The translations under genes were made by a program, and so were the position numbers. The notes under the pieces were generated by a model, which worked only from the letters and a program-made list of their open reading frames with translations, was not told the DNA's origin and made no database searches. Shown piece after piece: positions 14,243 through 26,678 of a stretch of DNA of 64,000 nt. Each line of letters opens with the position of its first letter. Positions within the stretch are counted from its first letter, which is position 1. The stretch comes from Ptiloglossa arizonensis (lineage: Eukaryota; Arthropoda; Insecta; Hymenoptera; Colletidae), in the NCBI RefSeq assembly GCF_051014685.1, contig NC_135052.1, positions 9,763,105-9,827,104 of the forward strand. The letters are read 5' to 3'.

Positions 14243-14459
14243 CAGTAAAACCTCGATTATTGCGCGAGAGTCTCGTTTGTTGCATTTCGGTGACAAGTGG
14301 AAGGGATGGTCACTTAGCAACGAGTGAAGTTGGTGGGGGAAGTAACTGGTAATAGCGACCATAGGTAGTGGAGATATACTGGGTACTGTTATTGCATGAA
14401 CCTCGATCATTGGAGGAATTTTCCAGTTCCGTTTTCCCGTAGTAATCGAGGTTCTGCTG
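14243..14459 (+). mobile_element. pogo/Tigger-like MITE, copy 1 (intact ends)
   Basis: A 217-bp element flanked by TA on both sides (14241-14242 and 14460-14461). The left end begins CAGTAAAACCTCGATTA and the right end reads TAATCGAGGTTCTGCTG, which are imperfect inverted repeats of each other. CAG-starting ends with TA target duplication are typical of the pogo/Tigger branch of Tc1/mariner. There is no transposase frame, so this is a non-autonomous miniature element. It shares the internal block GGTCACTTAGCAACGAG (14308-14324) with copy 2. It is the best-preserved copy in the window and serves as reference for the other two. Confidence 0.8.
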
Positions 14460-14529
14460 TATTTCAACAATCCCAATAAACACACATCACGATGAAAGTT
14501 GACGTTCAAAATTTCCCTCCAGTGAAAAA

Positions 14530-14635
14530 TAATATTTTACATACTTTTCTGTAACATTCACTCTCCCGTCGTTTAATTTACAAACGAAATTTACTTCAAT
14601 ATTTTACATACTTTTATGTAACATCCACTCTCCCG
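14530..14635. repeat. Local direct duplication, 68-bp period
   Basis: A motif of about 38 bp starting AATATTTTACATACTTTT and ending in CACTCTCCCG occurs at 14530 and again at 14598, with only a few base differences. The spacing is 68 bp. It lies 70 bp from the end of MITE copy 1 but is not part of that element in the other copies. Confidence 0.8.
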
Positions 14636-14639
14636 AAAT

Positions 14640-17600
14640 TTGGAAAAAGAGGAAATTGTTTGCCTTACAAGGAAACAGTATATGGAGACTCGGTTGATAA
14701 AGTTTTCTCCGATAATGTTGCAAAAAAATTTAATTACACGCGCCGGCGAGAACGAAACGATTTGTTTCATAGAAAATCTAAAGAATGGAACTGAACGTCG
14801 GCCATGTAACTTAATTTTCATGGATTGGAAACGGTTTGGTTGACAAACCGATGAAAAATATCCGAGGAAAGTTTCATTGCATCAGCATGTCGCAGCCGCT
14901 TAAATCCTTCGTTAATTTCATTAGAATTTCAGCGGGTGAAAAATTTCCCTTCGGGTTTCAGTCGGTTCATTATGCTCGAATGTAAGTACTATCGCGTTGA
15001 GAGTTCAACGCGCCCGCTGATATTTACGGAATATATTTCTGTAAACTGCTTGTTTTCGCCGAGTTTCTAGAGAAATACGTCCGAGTGGCCGGGGGAAAAT
15101 GCTGGAAGAGAACACTCTAGTCACGCAGCACAAAAAAAGGCACGGTACTCTAGAGGGGGAAAAAAAAATAGAAGAAAAAAAGAACGTAAGGAATTAATTA
15201 AATAAAAACACGGACGACATTTCAGTCGTTTAATGAATTGCCGCGTAATTGTTCCGTACGCGAGCGTCATGAAGCATTTGAAAAATTCATTAAAAGTCAA
15301 GTTCTCGCGTCTCGCAGCGAGCTATTGAGGTATTATACATGTCTGCGATAAACGGTAAATTTACAAATCTCGGCAAAACTGACTTGACTGTACTACGTGC
15401 AACCGGCGAACTCTGAAATAACTAACGATCGTACAAAATTACGAGATATCATCGAGACGGTACTCTAAATAAATTGTGAAGTAAATTCCGGCTATAAATT
15501 ACGATGCAACACTTGATACCGTTTCTCTTTTTCTTTATCGAACCTTGAAGGAAAAAGTACGCTCTCTCGTAGCTTTACTTTTAAAATTGATCAGTCTCTC
15601 ATTTAATACAAGTAAACGTCTAAGCGTCGTTAAGATAGATTTTTATGTAAAATGATCCATTTCCTGTGAAACTTTTGAATGAAATTTCTAGACACACTTA
15701 AGCGTTTCGTATAATATATACAGTGAGTATTCAAATTACTCGTTCAAGGGTTACACGAATTCGTGGATACGCGTTGTACCTTCGCTTATGCACTTACACG
15801 GAGTCTGTATATGGCCACGTATTCGCATATTAAATAAAGTTTCGTTATCTTCAATTTTTACTTTTTCTAAAGAGTACGTGCGGCTCTCTTTAACTGTAAT
15901 TAATTTTGCAACGAAGATTGCATACTGAACGTACTCCAGGGAGAGAAAGAATCAGTCCTGCCAAGAATTGCCAGTGGTACGGGGTCGAACGTTTTAGTCA
16001 GTTTTCGAGGGGTTGAACAAAAGTCACTCGAGACCGTTGATATTCATCGACGTTACATTAATTTAAATCGATTGTTCGTTCTCCCTGTAATATATCGTGT
16101 TTATATAATTCGACTCACGCGGAACGGTCCAGCCCAAATTATCCGCGTAAATCGACTCACGGTAACATCTTACGTAATATTTAACGCAAGTGTTTCTGTA
16201 CTGTAAATCAAAATTTTGAATAGATGACAGGTGAATTTAAATTGCTGCGTTACGCGTGTTAGTTGTTACCGTGTTAAAAGGATTCGGTGAAGTGTCGTCG
16301 GTCCGTGTGATCGCATAATATTTCGGGGCAGCTGTTTTTTTTCCCTTGCGATGGATTAAAGCTCGTTTGAACATCACAATGAATACAACAACCATAAATA
16401 AATGCACACATGCTAGTGCACGTATCGCAAATGTAGGCTCTCCTTTTCAATCGATGCACGGGACCCGTTGGTTCATGAAATGTCCGTAGCTACCGTGTTC
16501 ATGGAATCAGTGAATATCAATCTAGAGACCCGGAAATGTAATATCCGTTACATATCTCATGGACGTCACTAGATGCTCGTATATAGTTACGATAATGGAT
16601 CGTAAATATTTTCCGAGTTAACGGGGCCATGGGTTGTAATAGCGACTTCATTCGGCTACGAAATTTCGCCCCTTTTTACTGGTAGCATTGTTCGCTGGAA
16701 TTTTGCTGGAATCTACCAGGAGGTCCCACAAATAAGCAAACCTCGCATGATCAGAAACTGTAAAATTTCTCGGAGGTCTGAACCCGGAATAATATAATTC
16801 GCGACTTAATCGCGACAATGTGATTAATATTCGCGCGATTACCGTGGAATCAAGGGAATTCTATACGATTCAGCCATTCGTGGGTTAGGAGATTTCACAC
16901 CGACCCGGAAGGATACTTCAACGATCGATAATATAAAGAATTATCCAGCAACATCGAGCAAAATATTATTTTTTGCCGTAATGAAAATCCTCGAGGATCG
17001 TTCAACAATATTGACACAATGCTTTCACTTTGTGCTGTGAAAAATCAAATTCTAAGTAAATTTTGCGCGTAACAAGCGCTTTAATTACAAGTTTATTTTA
17101 CTCTGGAAAACGTGCCAGTATTTGTGGCAACTGACGAGCTTATAATTATTTGGAAAAAAAAAGGATCCGCTATGAGCAACGATGTAACATGGAAAATGCA
17201 ACGTCGATTTTTTTTTTTTGCGTCGAGGAAGGAAAGAAATTAAAAATTATTCGAAACTTTCACGCTTGAATTTTCGAATTAACGGGATGTATAATAGGTA
17301 TTATATAAAATTCATTTTTAACTCGACCATTCGGTATTATTTAACGAAACCTTGCAATAGTCTAGAATACAACTGGCGTTACGTGCCTAGAAAAAACGTA
17401 AAAACGTTTGCTAGTTCCTTGAATAACTATTGCTCGAATTACGATTAAAGTGTCAAATAAACGAACTTGTAAGTTTAGTTTTAATGCGACCGTCGCGAAA
17501 ATTGAAACAACACGTAAGGGACGACAGATACAACGAGACGAGAATTTCATTTGCATAATTAATTGAACAAAAGTTTTTCCGGGTAGTCCTGGATCCGGGA

Positions 17601-20600
17601 CAGTTAAAAACTGTCTGAAAGCTATCCGGAGTGTCGGGCAGGCTTTTAGCGCATTAAACACATATTTTACAATATGTAGAACTTTCAAATTTATCGTCGC
17701 ATACGTAACAAATTCTGTAAATTATCGCGGTTTGGTGAAAGGGTTATGAACTTTACGAAACCGCCCTACCACAAACGCTGCGACAGCTGAGAACAATTCC
17801 AAAAACATTTGATCGGTGAGTAATTATGTAATTACGCAGATAAATATTACGCGCGATTATGACAAGCTCGTTAAATATCCTTCTCGATGTTTGTTAGCAT
17901 CGTAAAGGATATTTACAAGGTTGTTAGCAAAAGTAATTCAATTTTTTAAAGAACAGTATGGATCACCTTGGAAATTTCACTTTTAAATTTACACTTAAAG
18001 TAAACGGCATACTAGTATAGACACTATGCACAACAAGCATGACTCATCCTCAGAGGGATTTATCGTCGAACAGGAAGAGAGTACAGAATTGTCTCTTAGG
18101 TTGTCGCAAGTTCAAAACCTAGAGCAAATTAAGACACAGTTAACAGTGTTTAAGATAATTTTGCGATATTGTTCCCTGTTTGTGTTTCATCTCCAACATT
18201 CGTCGTTCAACGATATCAAGAATACTGTGGGAAGTCGAGTAACAAAGTTTCGAATTAAATCTACTAGCTACATTGTTGTAACATAAAACCTTCACGATGC
18301 AACGAAATTATTTTAAAAAGAATTCTTGCTCCAATATTTAGTTACAAATGTTCTAACCGGATTGTTGGAGTAACATTTCAACTTTATTTCCTCTTGGGTA
18401 TCATAAATGGTTTCGAGTAGACTCGAAACCTTTGGTATTAACCTCGGTACAAGCACATATTTCATTAGAAAGGTATACAAACGTTCCGTCTATACTCTTA
18501 TTAAGATGAAATTCATGCCACGCTTACTCGTCGCCGGCAAATATTTTGATCGCTTAAGGCCGTTGAAAGATAAATCTCACTATAGTGACTGTTGGCTACC
18601 CAACCGACGTGACTCTGGTTTTTCCGTTCAGCGTTCGTTTCGTTCCTTGTTTGTCTTCGAGCTGAATAAAAAAAAAGAAAACAAAAAAAGAAGAACCGAG
18701 ACATCGAGCTAACAAAGCAAATAGGTTTCATCGTCGATTCAAAGACAGATCAATGTTGGAACACAATGACCCCCTTCTATAAGTTGAAACGTACTCGTAC
18801 TCGAGAGAGAGAGAGAGAAAAAATCGAAGCTGTACAATAAATACCATAAGAGTTCGCGGCACTGTTCGTCGTTCTTGGAAAAGTGGCCCTGAGAGGTCAA
18901 AATATTTAGCCTCGATCCCGGTTGTACAAGTGCCAAAGTCTTCGGAACTTTTTCCTTGAAAAGTCGATAACATTTCCCGATGAAAGGATTACGAGGAAGT
19001 TCTTAATACCCAGAATATTCAGAACCTTCAATCTCGGTAAACTTGGCGTTAAAGCATAAAATCTATAATGCATTCGTGGCTGACAAGGTGAATTATCTTG
19101 TAAATCGTGAATATTCGCTTTCAGTTGCGCAGCTCGGGGAAATTAATTCCATTAATTTTCATATCCAGCGAATTGTGTCTCGCGCTCGTCTCGCGGCAAA
19201 ATTCAGCTCGCGAACGTTTCTTACGTTTCGAGCCTAATTTTAGTACCCCGGTGCTGGAACTCGCTTTCGGTGTACTCCAACCACCTCCGTGCTCTCTCGC
19301 ACCCTTTGTTTCTCCCTTTCCGTTCGACGACCCCGTTCCGTGCCAGTTTTCTTCCGATCCTGCGGACCGAAATACGGTTATAATTTCGCGCAGTGCGACG
19401 TTCTGCGACACTTCCTTGATAGCAATTTTTCTGCCAGAATAGTCTAACTTCCGCGGCGCGAGACGGTGCGAAGAGGTAGTACCGAGAACCTTGGGAAAAC
19501 TTCGTATCGGAACGCACAGGAGTTGTGATTTCAACCAAGTCTCGCGAGCAACTGATGAACAAGTATTGTCGAAGCTCCAAGTTCCTCAACGTACGTACCA
19601 GTTTCTCACGAGTCGAGGATAATCAAACGTAGCAAATGTATCGTTAACACGAAATTAGTCGCGAATCCTTTCCACGATACACGCAGGGTCAGTTTTTACC
19701 AAAGTTTCGCGTTGCTTGACGGTCGACGTGGAGATTTTCGTCGAAAGATGGATATTTAATTCAATCAAATGTTCACCTATTGCCCGAACGCAGTTACGAT
19801 CGCGACGAGCATTAGTTTATACACGGTTACGACCGAAGAACTAGTTTTCAGACCCATCGCGAATTGATCCGGGTTGCTGAAAATTCGTGACAAGAGCGTG
19901 CAATCAATCTTCATTTACACACTCGGTGGTCTCTTAGACCGCAACGTAATAAATTTCTGTACCGCGTCGTACGATTTGTGTGCACGGGAGCCCTACGGTT
20001 CGTTGTTTGAAATGCAAAGGGTTTGCACGAATTTTGTGAATTTGTAGCCAGACACGGACACGATGCCGGCAATTTTCTACCGAGTACGCGTGATTTCCTT
20101 GAATGTACATATTTGCGTATTCCGCAATCAATGTGGTTGTTTGCACGCGAACTGCAGCATCCTCGGTTTACAGTGCACAATTATCTGAGTATGGTATGCG
20201 AGTGCATTGCCATGTCGTATAAAGAGATGCATTCCGTCGCTTCCATGACAGCCTGCAATGAAAAACTGCCGGCTTGCCAATATACGTCGCGCTAATCCAC
20301 GCAATTAGCCGTAAAAGTAACGTGGAAGGTGACCCGAAAGAAATTCTCACAGAGGAATAAAAAATCAGGTTAAACCTCGAACTAAAAAAATACGCGGTGA
20401 TGGAAATCTTTCATAAAACGTTTTATACGAGAGTCCAAAAGTATAAGCCTCGTTGATTAATACTCTGAAAGGTAATAATAAAAATAATCTTATTCCTTCC
20501 TAGTTTCATCGACTTCGTTTTATTTCACTTCCCGGAACGTATGAGAATTATAAATATTCAAACGTTTCCATCGTTTCGATCTTAACTTCGGATCGAAAGT

Positions 20601-21268
20601 CGAAATTCCTTACTCAAGAAATTCTATTCTATTTAAAATTAAAGGTTCACAGATTCGAATAAATGTTATCCATAGGTGGACATTACGATACTGATGTTAA
20701 ATATTGAAACATACAAATGTATTAAAAACTTACGAACATCGATACTTGTTAATATTTACACATGGAGTAAGTATCTGTGTATTAAGTATAAGTAAATAGA
20801 GGAACTTGTAAAGAGGATCTAATAGTAAGGCCGGATGGCAAAAGTGTTCGAGTATTTATAATTATTTAAAATTACCTTGAAGAAACGTTTTATCGATCGA
20901 TGTTCAAGAGAGCGAACGATATTCTGATCGTTCTTACAAGAAACATTGAAAAGTATCTTTAATCGTTTACAGTATGCAACAGAAATATTTCGATGTTTCT
21001 TTAGTTTATACGTTTGTTTGAATTTCATGCATACCAAGTGCATCATCTGGGACTTGGTAGTGTCCAAAGTCTTTTGTTAAAACCTTGCAGAAAATCTGCT
21101 TTATATTCTTTTCGTTATAATAGAGCAGTTGTAGAAAAATTAAGAGTTCGCGATAAAGTCTTCCCAACGTGCGTATAACTTGCAATGAGTTTACGATTAC
21201 CAAAGCTGACGGTTTAATTCAACCTGCATCCTTCGTGCAGTTCGTGCGACAAATCCTCGAGCAAGTGG
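14640..21268. other. Non-coding stretch without recognisable genes
   Basis: AT-rich filler with a moderately GC-rich segment near 19.2-19.6 kb where frames of 110-137 codons overlap on both strands without known domains. A short GA run is present near 18.80 kb. A perfect 22-bp palindrome lies at 18409-18430. The frame at 18026-18286 has a plausible ATG and an acidic, glutamine-rich start but no family I recognise. Confidence 0.45.
18409..18430. repeat. Perfect 22-bp inverted repeat
   Basis: GGTTTCGAGT and its exact reverse complement ACTCGAAACC are separated by AG. The stem is 10 bp with almost no loop, which suits a dimeric DNA-binding site or cruciform better than a stable RNA hairpin. By itself it is compatible with chance in this much sequence. 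Confidence 0.7.
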
Positions 21269-21712
21269 AAGCCACCTAACAGGGACAGGAAAGCTGTAAA
21301 GAAAGCTTGCACAGGCCGGAAGAATAAGGTACGTCCGATAAGAAGAAGAAGAAGAGGAAGAGGAAGAAGAAGAAGAAGAAGAAGAAGAAGAAGAAAAAGA
21401 AGAAGAAAAAGAAGAAGAAGAAGAAGAGAAGGAGTAAGGAGGGCCGTGCTATCTACATTTGCAAAGTATTGAAGCAAGACCATCCTGACACTGGAGTCTC
21501 TGGCAAGGCTACGTGCATCATGAACAGTTTTGTTAATGATGTCTTCGAGCGCGTTGCTGCGAAGCTTCTCGCCTTGTGCATTATAACAAGATACGAGGTC
21601 TGTTCCAGAAGTAATGAGACTGTACTTAGTAAAGCTTTTCTACGTTGTGTTTTTATTAATCAAGGTGATCCCTATTAAAGTAGTTCCCTTGTGAACCAAC
21701 ACGAGGATGGAG
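21269..21712 (+). pseudogene. Histone H2B pseudogene
   Basis: A decayed copy of the core histone H2B, the nucleosome protein that pairs with H2A. The N-terminal tail is recognisable (PP followed by RKAVKKA), though the start codon is AAG instead of ATG. Then comes the basic patch, read as [10 protein letters not shown] and running into a GAA microsatellite, then [20 protein letters not shown] and [15 protein letters not shown], the signature of the H2B histone fold. A one-base shift lies near 21338-21340 and a one-base loss near 21560. After the latter, [10 protein letters not shown] is readable in another frame before stops; weak similarity continues to about 21706. The start loss, frameshifts and stops rule out a functional histone. 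H2B genes usually lack introns, so duplication and retroposition cannot be told apart. Confidence 0.88.
21341..21433 (+). repeat. GAA/AAG microsatellite inside the H2B pseudogene
   Basis: An imperfect (AAG)n tract interrupted by AGG and AAA units. It occupies the position of the short Lys/Arg patch that precedes the conserved E-S-Y-A-I-Y of H2B and is much longer than the dozen or so codons found there in functional insect H2B. The purine-only strand could form triplex structures. On the minus strand it reads as a leucine run, which is an artefact. Confidence 0.9.
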
Positions 21713-24700
21713 TCGTTTTTCCTGCACCTCCGAAGCAGCCCTGAATATCTTTGTCTCTCAGGGTGTTCACTAGATCGTGAACTTTTGAATATTTTCAACC
21801 GTTTTAAACCAGTGACCTTTTAGACGAGTTTTAATTGTCGGGAGCGGAAAAAGGTCACAGAGTCTGACAATGAATTCTCCACTGAAACAAATTCAATTTC
21901 GCGCGAACTTGTTCGTTAAAATATAATGGACACACCGATAATCCATATTTGGTTCATCTATTATGCCGGTTGTTAATCGTGGATCAAACTAGATTAGAAA
22001 TTCCGTGCACCTTCCTCCGTTCTTGCTGCGACAGACCTTCCAGAGCGTGCTCCGTTTCTAATGGTTTCTCGTACCTTCTAGAAACGGTTTCTACCACCGA
22101 AGGACACGTACACGCGATAACGTATAATCCCCGTATATTCTTTTTTTTTTTCCGACCTTTTATAGATTTCGGAAGCACTTTCATCGGATTCAACGCGAAA
22201 CTTTACGACATAATCTCGCTTTACATGTTTTTTTTATTCCATTTTCGTGACACGCTCACCGAACACGCTATTACCCGTTTGACAATTGCTCGGCATCGAT
22301 CAAATTGATCGAGATGCACTTAACCCGAATTAATAAGATTCCAAGGTCATTGTTGAAGCGCAATTCAACACGAATTCTGCGGGTCTCTGGTAACTGTCAT
22401 TCCAAACATTTTGGAATGACATCGCCATTGAGGAAATCCCAAAACAATAGTCCTTATCCTAGTTTCACACACGACACCCGCAGCTGTGTACGTCGTAAAT
22501 TCTCTATTATTTACGCTAATTTCATTGCTGCAGCGCTTAAAAAATCTCGATCGATTCGAGTAACTTTCAATCAATTTCGCAAAGAAAGAGTAGCTTCACC
22601 TTCGAAACTCCGAATAGATTTACGTGGAGAAAAAATTCTTCTTGCGTCACGTCTACTGCTTAAAATTATGCAAACGATGTCCTTGTTTTCTTTTTCCGTA
22701 TCTTCGAAACAAAGATCTTCGGGTTTTCTGTCTTAAATGAGCTCGTATCTATAGTTTACAGAACCTGTAACGTGGATACAGTTGGTAATTTGTATTCCTA
22801 ATTTAGTCCTGTTTTCTAAGCCAGTGTGCATTTGTTTGCAAAAACTATCGAAAAGACATTTAGTCCGGTGAAGCAAGTGCCCCTGGATTGAGTGCAGCAG
22901 ATTAAGGGTAAGTGCTATGCATCGATCGTTATCCGCTTTGGAACTCTACGAAAAACTTCAAACGCGTTTTTATCAAAACGATGGTTCCGCAATCTCGATA
23001 TCTTCGAAACTATTGGATGAAAAGACTGGCGCTTCTCCGTTTACACAAAGTAAATGTCTCGTTATCATCTGAACTAGGATTACGTCGATGTCTACGGTAC
23101 TTCTTTTCAGTGACTCGTTAAAGTTTCGCAATTAGTGTTAGATGTAGCAGTTTAAAACTCGTACGCTCAATTTAGATAATTAGAACGGTGGATGTTATAA
23201 ATACCTCCGATCGGAGGGAAATTTCGAAACGAAATACGAGTTTAAACGCAAATGAAAATCCGTTGACAGAAGTTCAACGATTTCTGTTCGATAATTACTA
23301 TTATTTTAATTAGCAAATATCATCTCGAATATGACCGCTCGGTATGAAATACCTTTTCAATAGGAATTAATATCGGCGCGATAATTCGAAGAATATGATT
23401 TCCATGTCGACGGAAACCATAACCCAACTCCGGTCTTTATCTCGTACAGGGATTAACCACATTGTTACGTTATTACAAGCGCGCGTTAGTTTTCCCTTTA
23501 TGGTTAGTTCGGAAGACATCCCCGTGTTCGTCTTAGATAACTTCGTCAAGAAGGTAGCAATGTGATGGACAGCGTGTAAGAACGTATTTCTCTTCGACGG
23601 TGAGTTTTTCCCGTTTCTATCGTAGTTACCGCGCAGTTGACTTAATGGAGTGCTTCGCCCTCATTAGCGAGCGTAACGACAAGTGCTTCGGTTCCGCGGC
23701 AGACATTTTCAGCGCGAGAGCTTTAGACTTTTCTTATTTTTTGCTTGGCAACTTTCATAGCGTATCGGTTCGCGAACGTCAGTCACTTTTTTTCTTGCGC
23801 CACTCGAGTCTCGAGTTGTAGAAGCATTTCTCTTTTTCTTCTTAAATACGTACGTATATATAATTAAAGCAACCGCGAGACGTGTCCCCTAGGATAAACG
23901 AGGCCACGTCGTTAAACGCTCACCTTGCAAATAATACACGATAATTTAGTGCTCCGGTGTGACGTTACGAATTATGAACGCGCAGCTGGCGCGGAATACT
24001 TTTAATGACGAGGGTTGATGGAGGAAATGTTTCCCTCGTAGAGTGGCAACCCCTTAGCCCGGAGTTATCGAGATTTTCGGTGGTTTGCAGGAATCGGTGA
24101 ATTCCCATTAAAAAAAAGAAAAAGAAAAACATTTAGCTTCACCGCGAACGGATCGTATTTCAATTTTAATTGTTACGTACGCCGGGTCAGGATCTCCGTC
24201 GCCGTGTTTCTTACATTCGAGTCAACTTTATAACGCGACGAGAAGAAGAACTTTATACATTTATATTTCCTTTAACGAAGAACGTTCTTTAAGGTGCTTG
24301 GCATTGAGTGGGACACTTGGAAGAGGAGTTCTCGAATAAAAAGTGGTTAATTATTTCATATCTTTGAACATTTCATTCTCTGCACTCTCTTAAAATCATT
24401 TTTCTATCTTGTAATTTTATGCAAGTTTTCATCTCTCCTTTGACTAACTTTATATTACCGTAGTTACAGTTGGTCGTGCATTAAAAAGTTGGAGATTTAG
24501 TGACTTCTGGCTACCACGTGTATTCAATATCGTTCTTTAAGGATAAACTGTTCGAAATGGCGCAAAGTTATGCCACTCTCGTTCTTAGGGGAACATTTCG
24601 AACGAAATAAATCGAGAGCTTCGTCTAAAGAAGAGAAATAGTATAGATGAAATATGACAGGATGGTGTTTCGTATAAATTTATCTTTAAGCGGCTATGAA

Positions 24701-25712
24701 AGGTTTAAACTTCTCGAAAAGTAGAATCAACGAGGTATCCTATCGTTGTAATTGTTATTTGTGTTGTAATTTTCCACCGAATAATTCTCTTCGTTTTAAT
24801 CTTGAATTTTAGTAACTTCGAATAAAGAAGTACGCTACCACGTACGACGTTTATTGCGTACTTCGGCGAGTGTATTTGCATTCTCATAGAATTCGAGCAA
24901 TATCAACTATGGCCAACGACACGTGTCCTTTACGACTGCGCGTGGACACATTGTTTTCTTAGAGATCGCTGAACGCTTGAACTCGCTACCATATTCGGAT
25001 ATGGTATTCGATATATTTTCCAAGATTTTTTAAACAGATGAAAAGAAAAACAGACGAAAAATATTATTTTCTCGTAAGATCTTCCTTTCGTTAAAATTTT
25101 AAGAAAATTTTCATTCCAACACCGTTTGGTACGAAATAATAATCGTGCTTCGTTTTCTTCGTCAAAGCGTATCAATACTTCAACCTATACGTTTTCATTC
25201 CAACTCAGCCTTTCCCCGAGTCAACCAAGCATTATGTCATCCGAACTGTGCATCATTCGAATTCTACGTTATCCTAGTTTCTGCGTCACAGAATACTATT
25301 CATACTCCCAAAACACTATATTTTTCTTCTGTCCGATTACCCTCATTCCTACTCGAAGACCTTTAAAAATTCCAATAGAGTACTCTATCTTCGAGTTGGT
25401 CATCCTTACGATCAATTTTTATTTCGATCGATCTGCTCCATTCCCACGAACAAACTGTACATTATTCTGGTATAACGGACGATATCGTATTCGAGCAAAA
25501 ATTCATCCGCGTGTATTGTTTTCGAGGTTATGAGTAAAGTGAACATTACGTGTCAACGATAAACGCTATTGCAGATGTCGTTGTTCAGCGAAACAATGCG
25601 AACATCTGAAGGACGTGTAACTTTAACAAAAGAATAGCCGATGCGAAGGGGGGAAGGAGTAAGATCAATAGCATAATGCTATTCGACGTATACATTGCAA
25701 TGTTGTACACGG
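21713..25712. other. Non-coding stretch without recognisable genes
   Basis: No intact gene, RNA gene or mobile element recognised. Frames of up to 143 codons (for example 22305-22736) carry no known domain. The stretch contains a perfect hairpin at 22396-22420 and a 14-bp palindrome CCTCCGATCGGAGG near 23205. Confidence 0.45.
22396..22420. repeat. Perfect 11-bp stem hairpin with 3-nt loop
   Basis: GTCATTCCAAA, loop CAT, TTTGGAATGAC. All 11 stem positions pair and the loop is of RNA-hairpin size. There is no U-tract or other context that would assign a role. It is too short for a microRNA precursor. Confidence 0.75.
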
Positions 25713-25714
25713 TA

Positions 25715-25977
25715 CGGTAGAATTGTAGAAATATGGCCGATTATCGAAGCTGAAAACGAGCTGAAAATTCTTGAAACGACTAAGGTCCGTGAAATAATCA
25801 CGGTAACCAATTTAATCGGAAGGAGCCCCGTTAGCACGGTGTATCTCTACCTCTATGGTCACTACCACCAGTTCCTTCCCCCTCCAACTTCAACTCGTTG
25901 CTAAGTGACCATCCCCCTCCCACTTGTCAACGCAATGCAACGAACGAGGTTCTCATGCAATAATCGAGGTTCCACCG
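25715..25977 (-). mobile_element. pogo/Tigger-like MITE, copy 2 (partly degraded)
   Basis: Reverse-oriented relative of copy 1. Its proximal end, read on the minus strand, is CGGTGGAACCTCGATTATTG next to TA at 25978-25979. It carries the complement of the shared block GGTCACTTAGCAACGAG at 25894-25910. The distal end appears as TACGGTAGAATTGTAG at about 25713, separated by a small insertion from a GATTATCGAAG match, so this copy is longer (about 263 bp) than the 217-bp copy 1. It has no coding capacity. The distal boundary is less certain than the proximal one. Confidence 0.7.
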
Positions 25978-26222
25978 TACTAAGATGCGGGGATTGCGAT
26001 AAAGCTGACGTAATAGAGTAGTTCGGATTTGATAAAAGTGGTAATGGCCAGGCACACTCGCCTAATGACGATATTCTCCGAATCATTTTCAATAGTACGC
26101 AAAAGGAGATCGATAACTGTTGCAGCGACGACGGGCCGTTTATTATCCCCGTTTGTTTCGAAGCGTTGACCCCGATGAAAGACGCACGAAACACAAAAGT
26201 GTTCGTTCAAAACAATTCCGTC
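25978..26222. other. Spacer between two oppositely oriented MITE copies
   Basis: About 245 bp between copies 2 and 3. It matches neither copy, and I recognise no transposase motif in either strand. It could be host sequence, or the inside of a composite element bounded by the two copies. Confidence 0.4.
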
Positions 26223-26440
26223 TGGTAGAACTTCGACAATTGCGCGACAACATTCGTTGCATTCTGTTGACAAGCAGAGAGGAATCCTCGTTTAGCAATA
26301 AGCGCAGTTGGCGGTAGAAGTAACAGGAACGGTGATCATAGACAGTGGAGATACACTCTAAAAGTCCTTCGGATCGTTTATCTCGATCTTCCTAGGAATC
26401 TTCTGGCCCCCTTTTTCTTCGAGTTATCGAGCTTCTGTTA
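26223..26440 (+). mobile_element. pogo/Tigger-like MITE, copy 3 (diverged)
   Basis: Colinear with copy 1 over its whole 218-bp length. The left end TGGTAGAACTTCGACAATTG is followed by the TGCGCGA shared with copy 1; further in lie an AGTGGAGATACACT block and a right end TTATCGAGCTTCTG. Divergence from copy 1 is clearly higher than that of copy 2, and the flanking TA is eroded (CA on the right). No coding frame. This indicates that the family has been amplified in this genome over a long time. Confidence 0.7.
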
Positions 26441-26553
26441 CAGCTTGGCTACTAAATGTGATCCATAAGTTTCACAGAAGTGTGTTCACCGGTAAAAATT
26501 CACGTGTTCGAATACTCGTTCTTCGACACCTTTAACCAGTATCTGGTCAAACA

Positions 26554-26678
26554 TTGGGCTATTCGGAAAGTTTTCCAAATTGTAGAATATACAATTTAAT
26601 AAAATGTTTATACACTCTAAAAAAATCGTGTTTCATTTTCACCAAAAAAAAAATGAAATGACTTTTCGAACAACCCGA
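26554..26678. mobile_element. Internally deleted mariner remnant
   Basis: The left end TTGGGCTATTCGGAAAGT and the right end ACTTTTCGAACAACCCGA are imperfect inverted repeats, and the right end is preceded by TGAAATG, as in many insect mariner elements. A TA abuts the right end (26679-26680) and an eroded CA the left. Only about 125 bp remain, so the transposase gene is gone. It lies 113 bp beyond MITE copy 3 and makes 25.7-26.7 kb a small cluster of Tc1/mariner-type insertions. Confidence 0.7.

Noticed and set aside
16274..16459. Cysteine-rich minus-strand frame resembling a zinc finger
   Set aside because: Cysteine and histidine spacing fits no zinc-binding motif I know, and nothing nearby supports a gene.
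18026..18286. Plus-strand frame with a true ATG and an acidic, Gln-rich N-terminal half
   Set aside because: The second half looks like random translation and I recognise no domain; no promoter or splice context supports it.
21214..21483. Minus-strand frame with a long leucine run that looks like a membrane segment
   Set aside because: It is the complement of the GAA microsatellite inside the H2B pseudogene.
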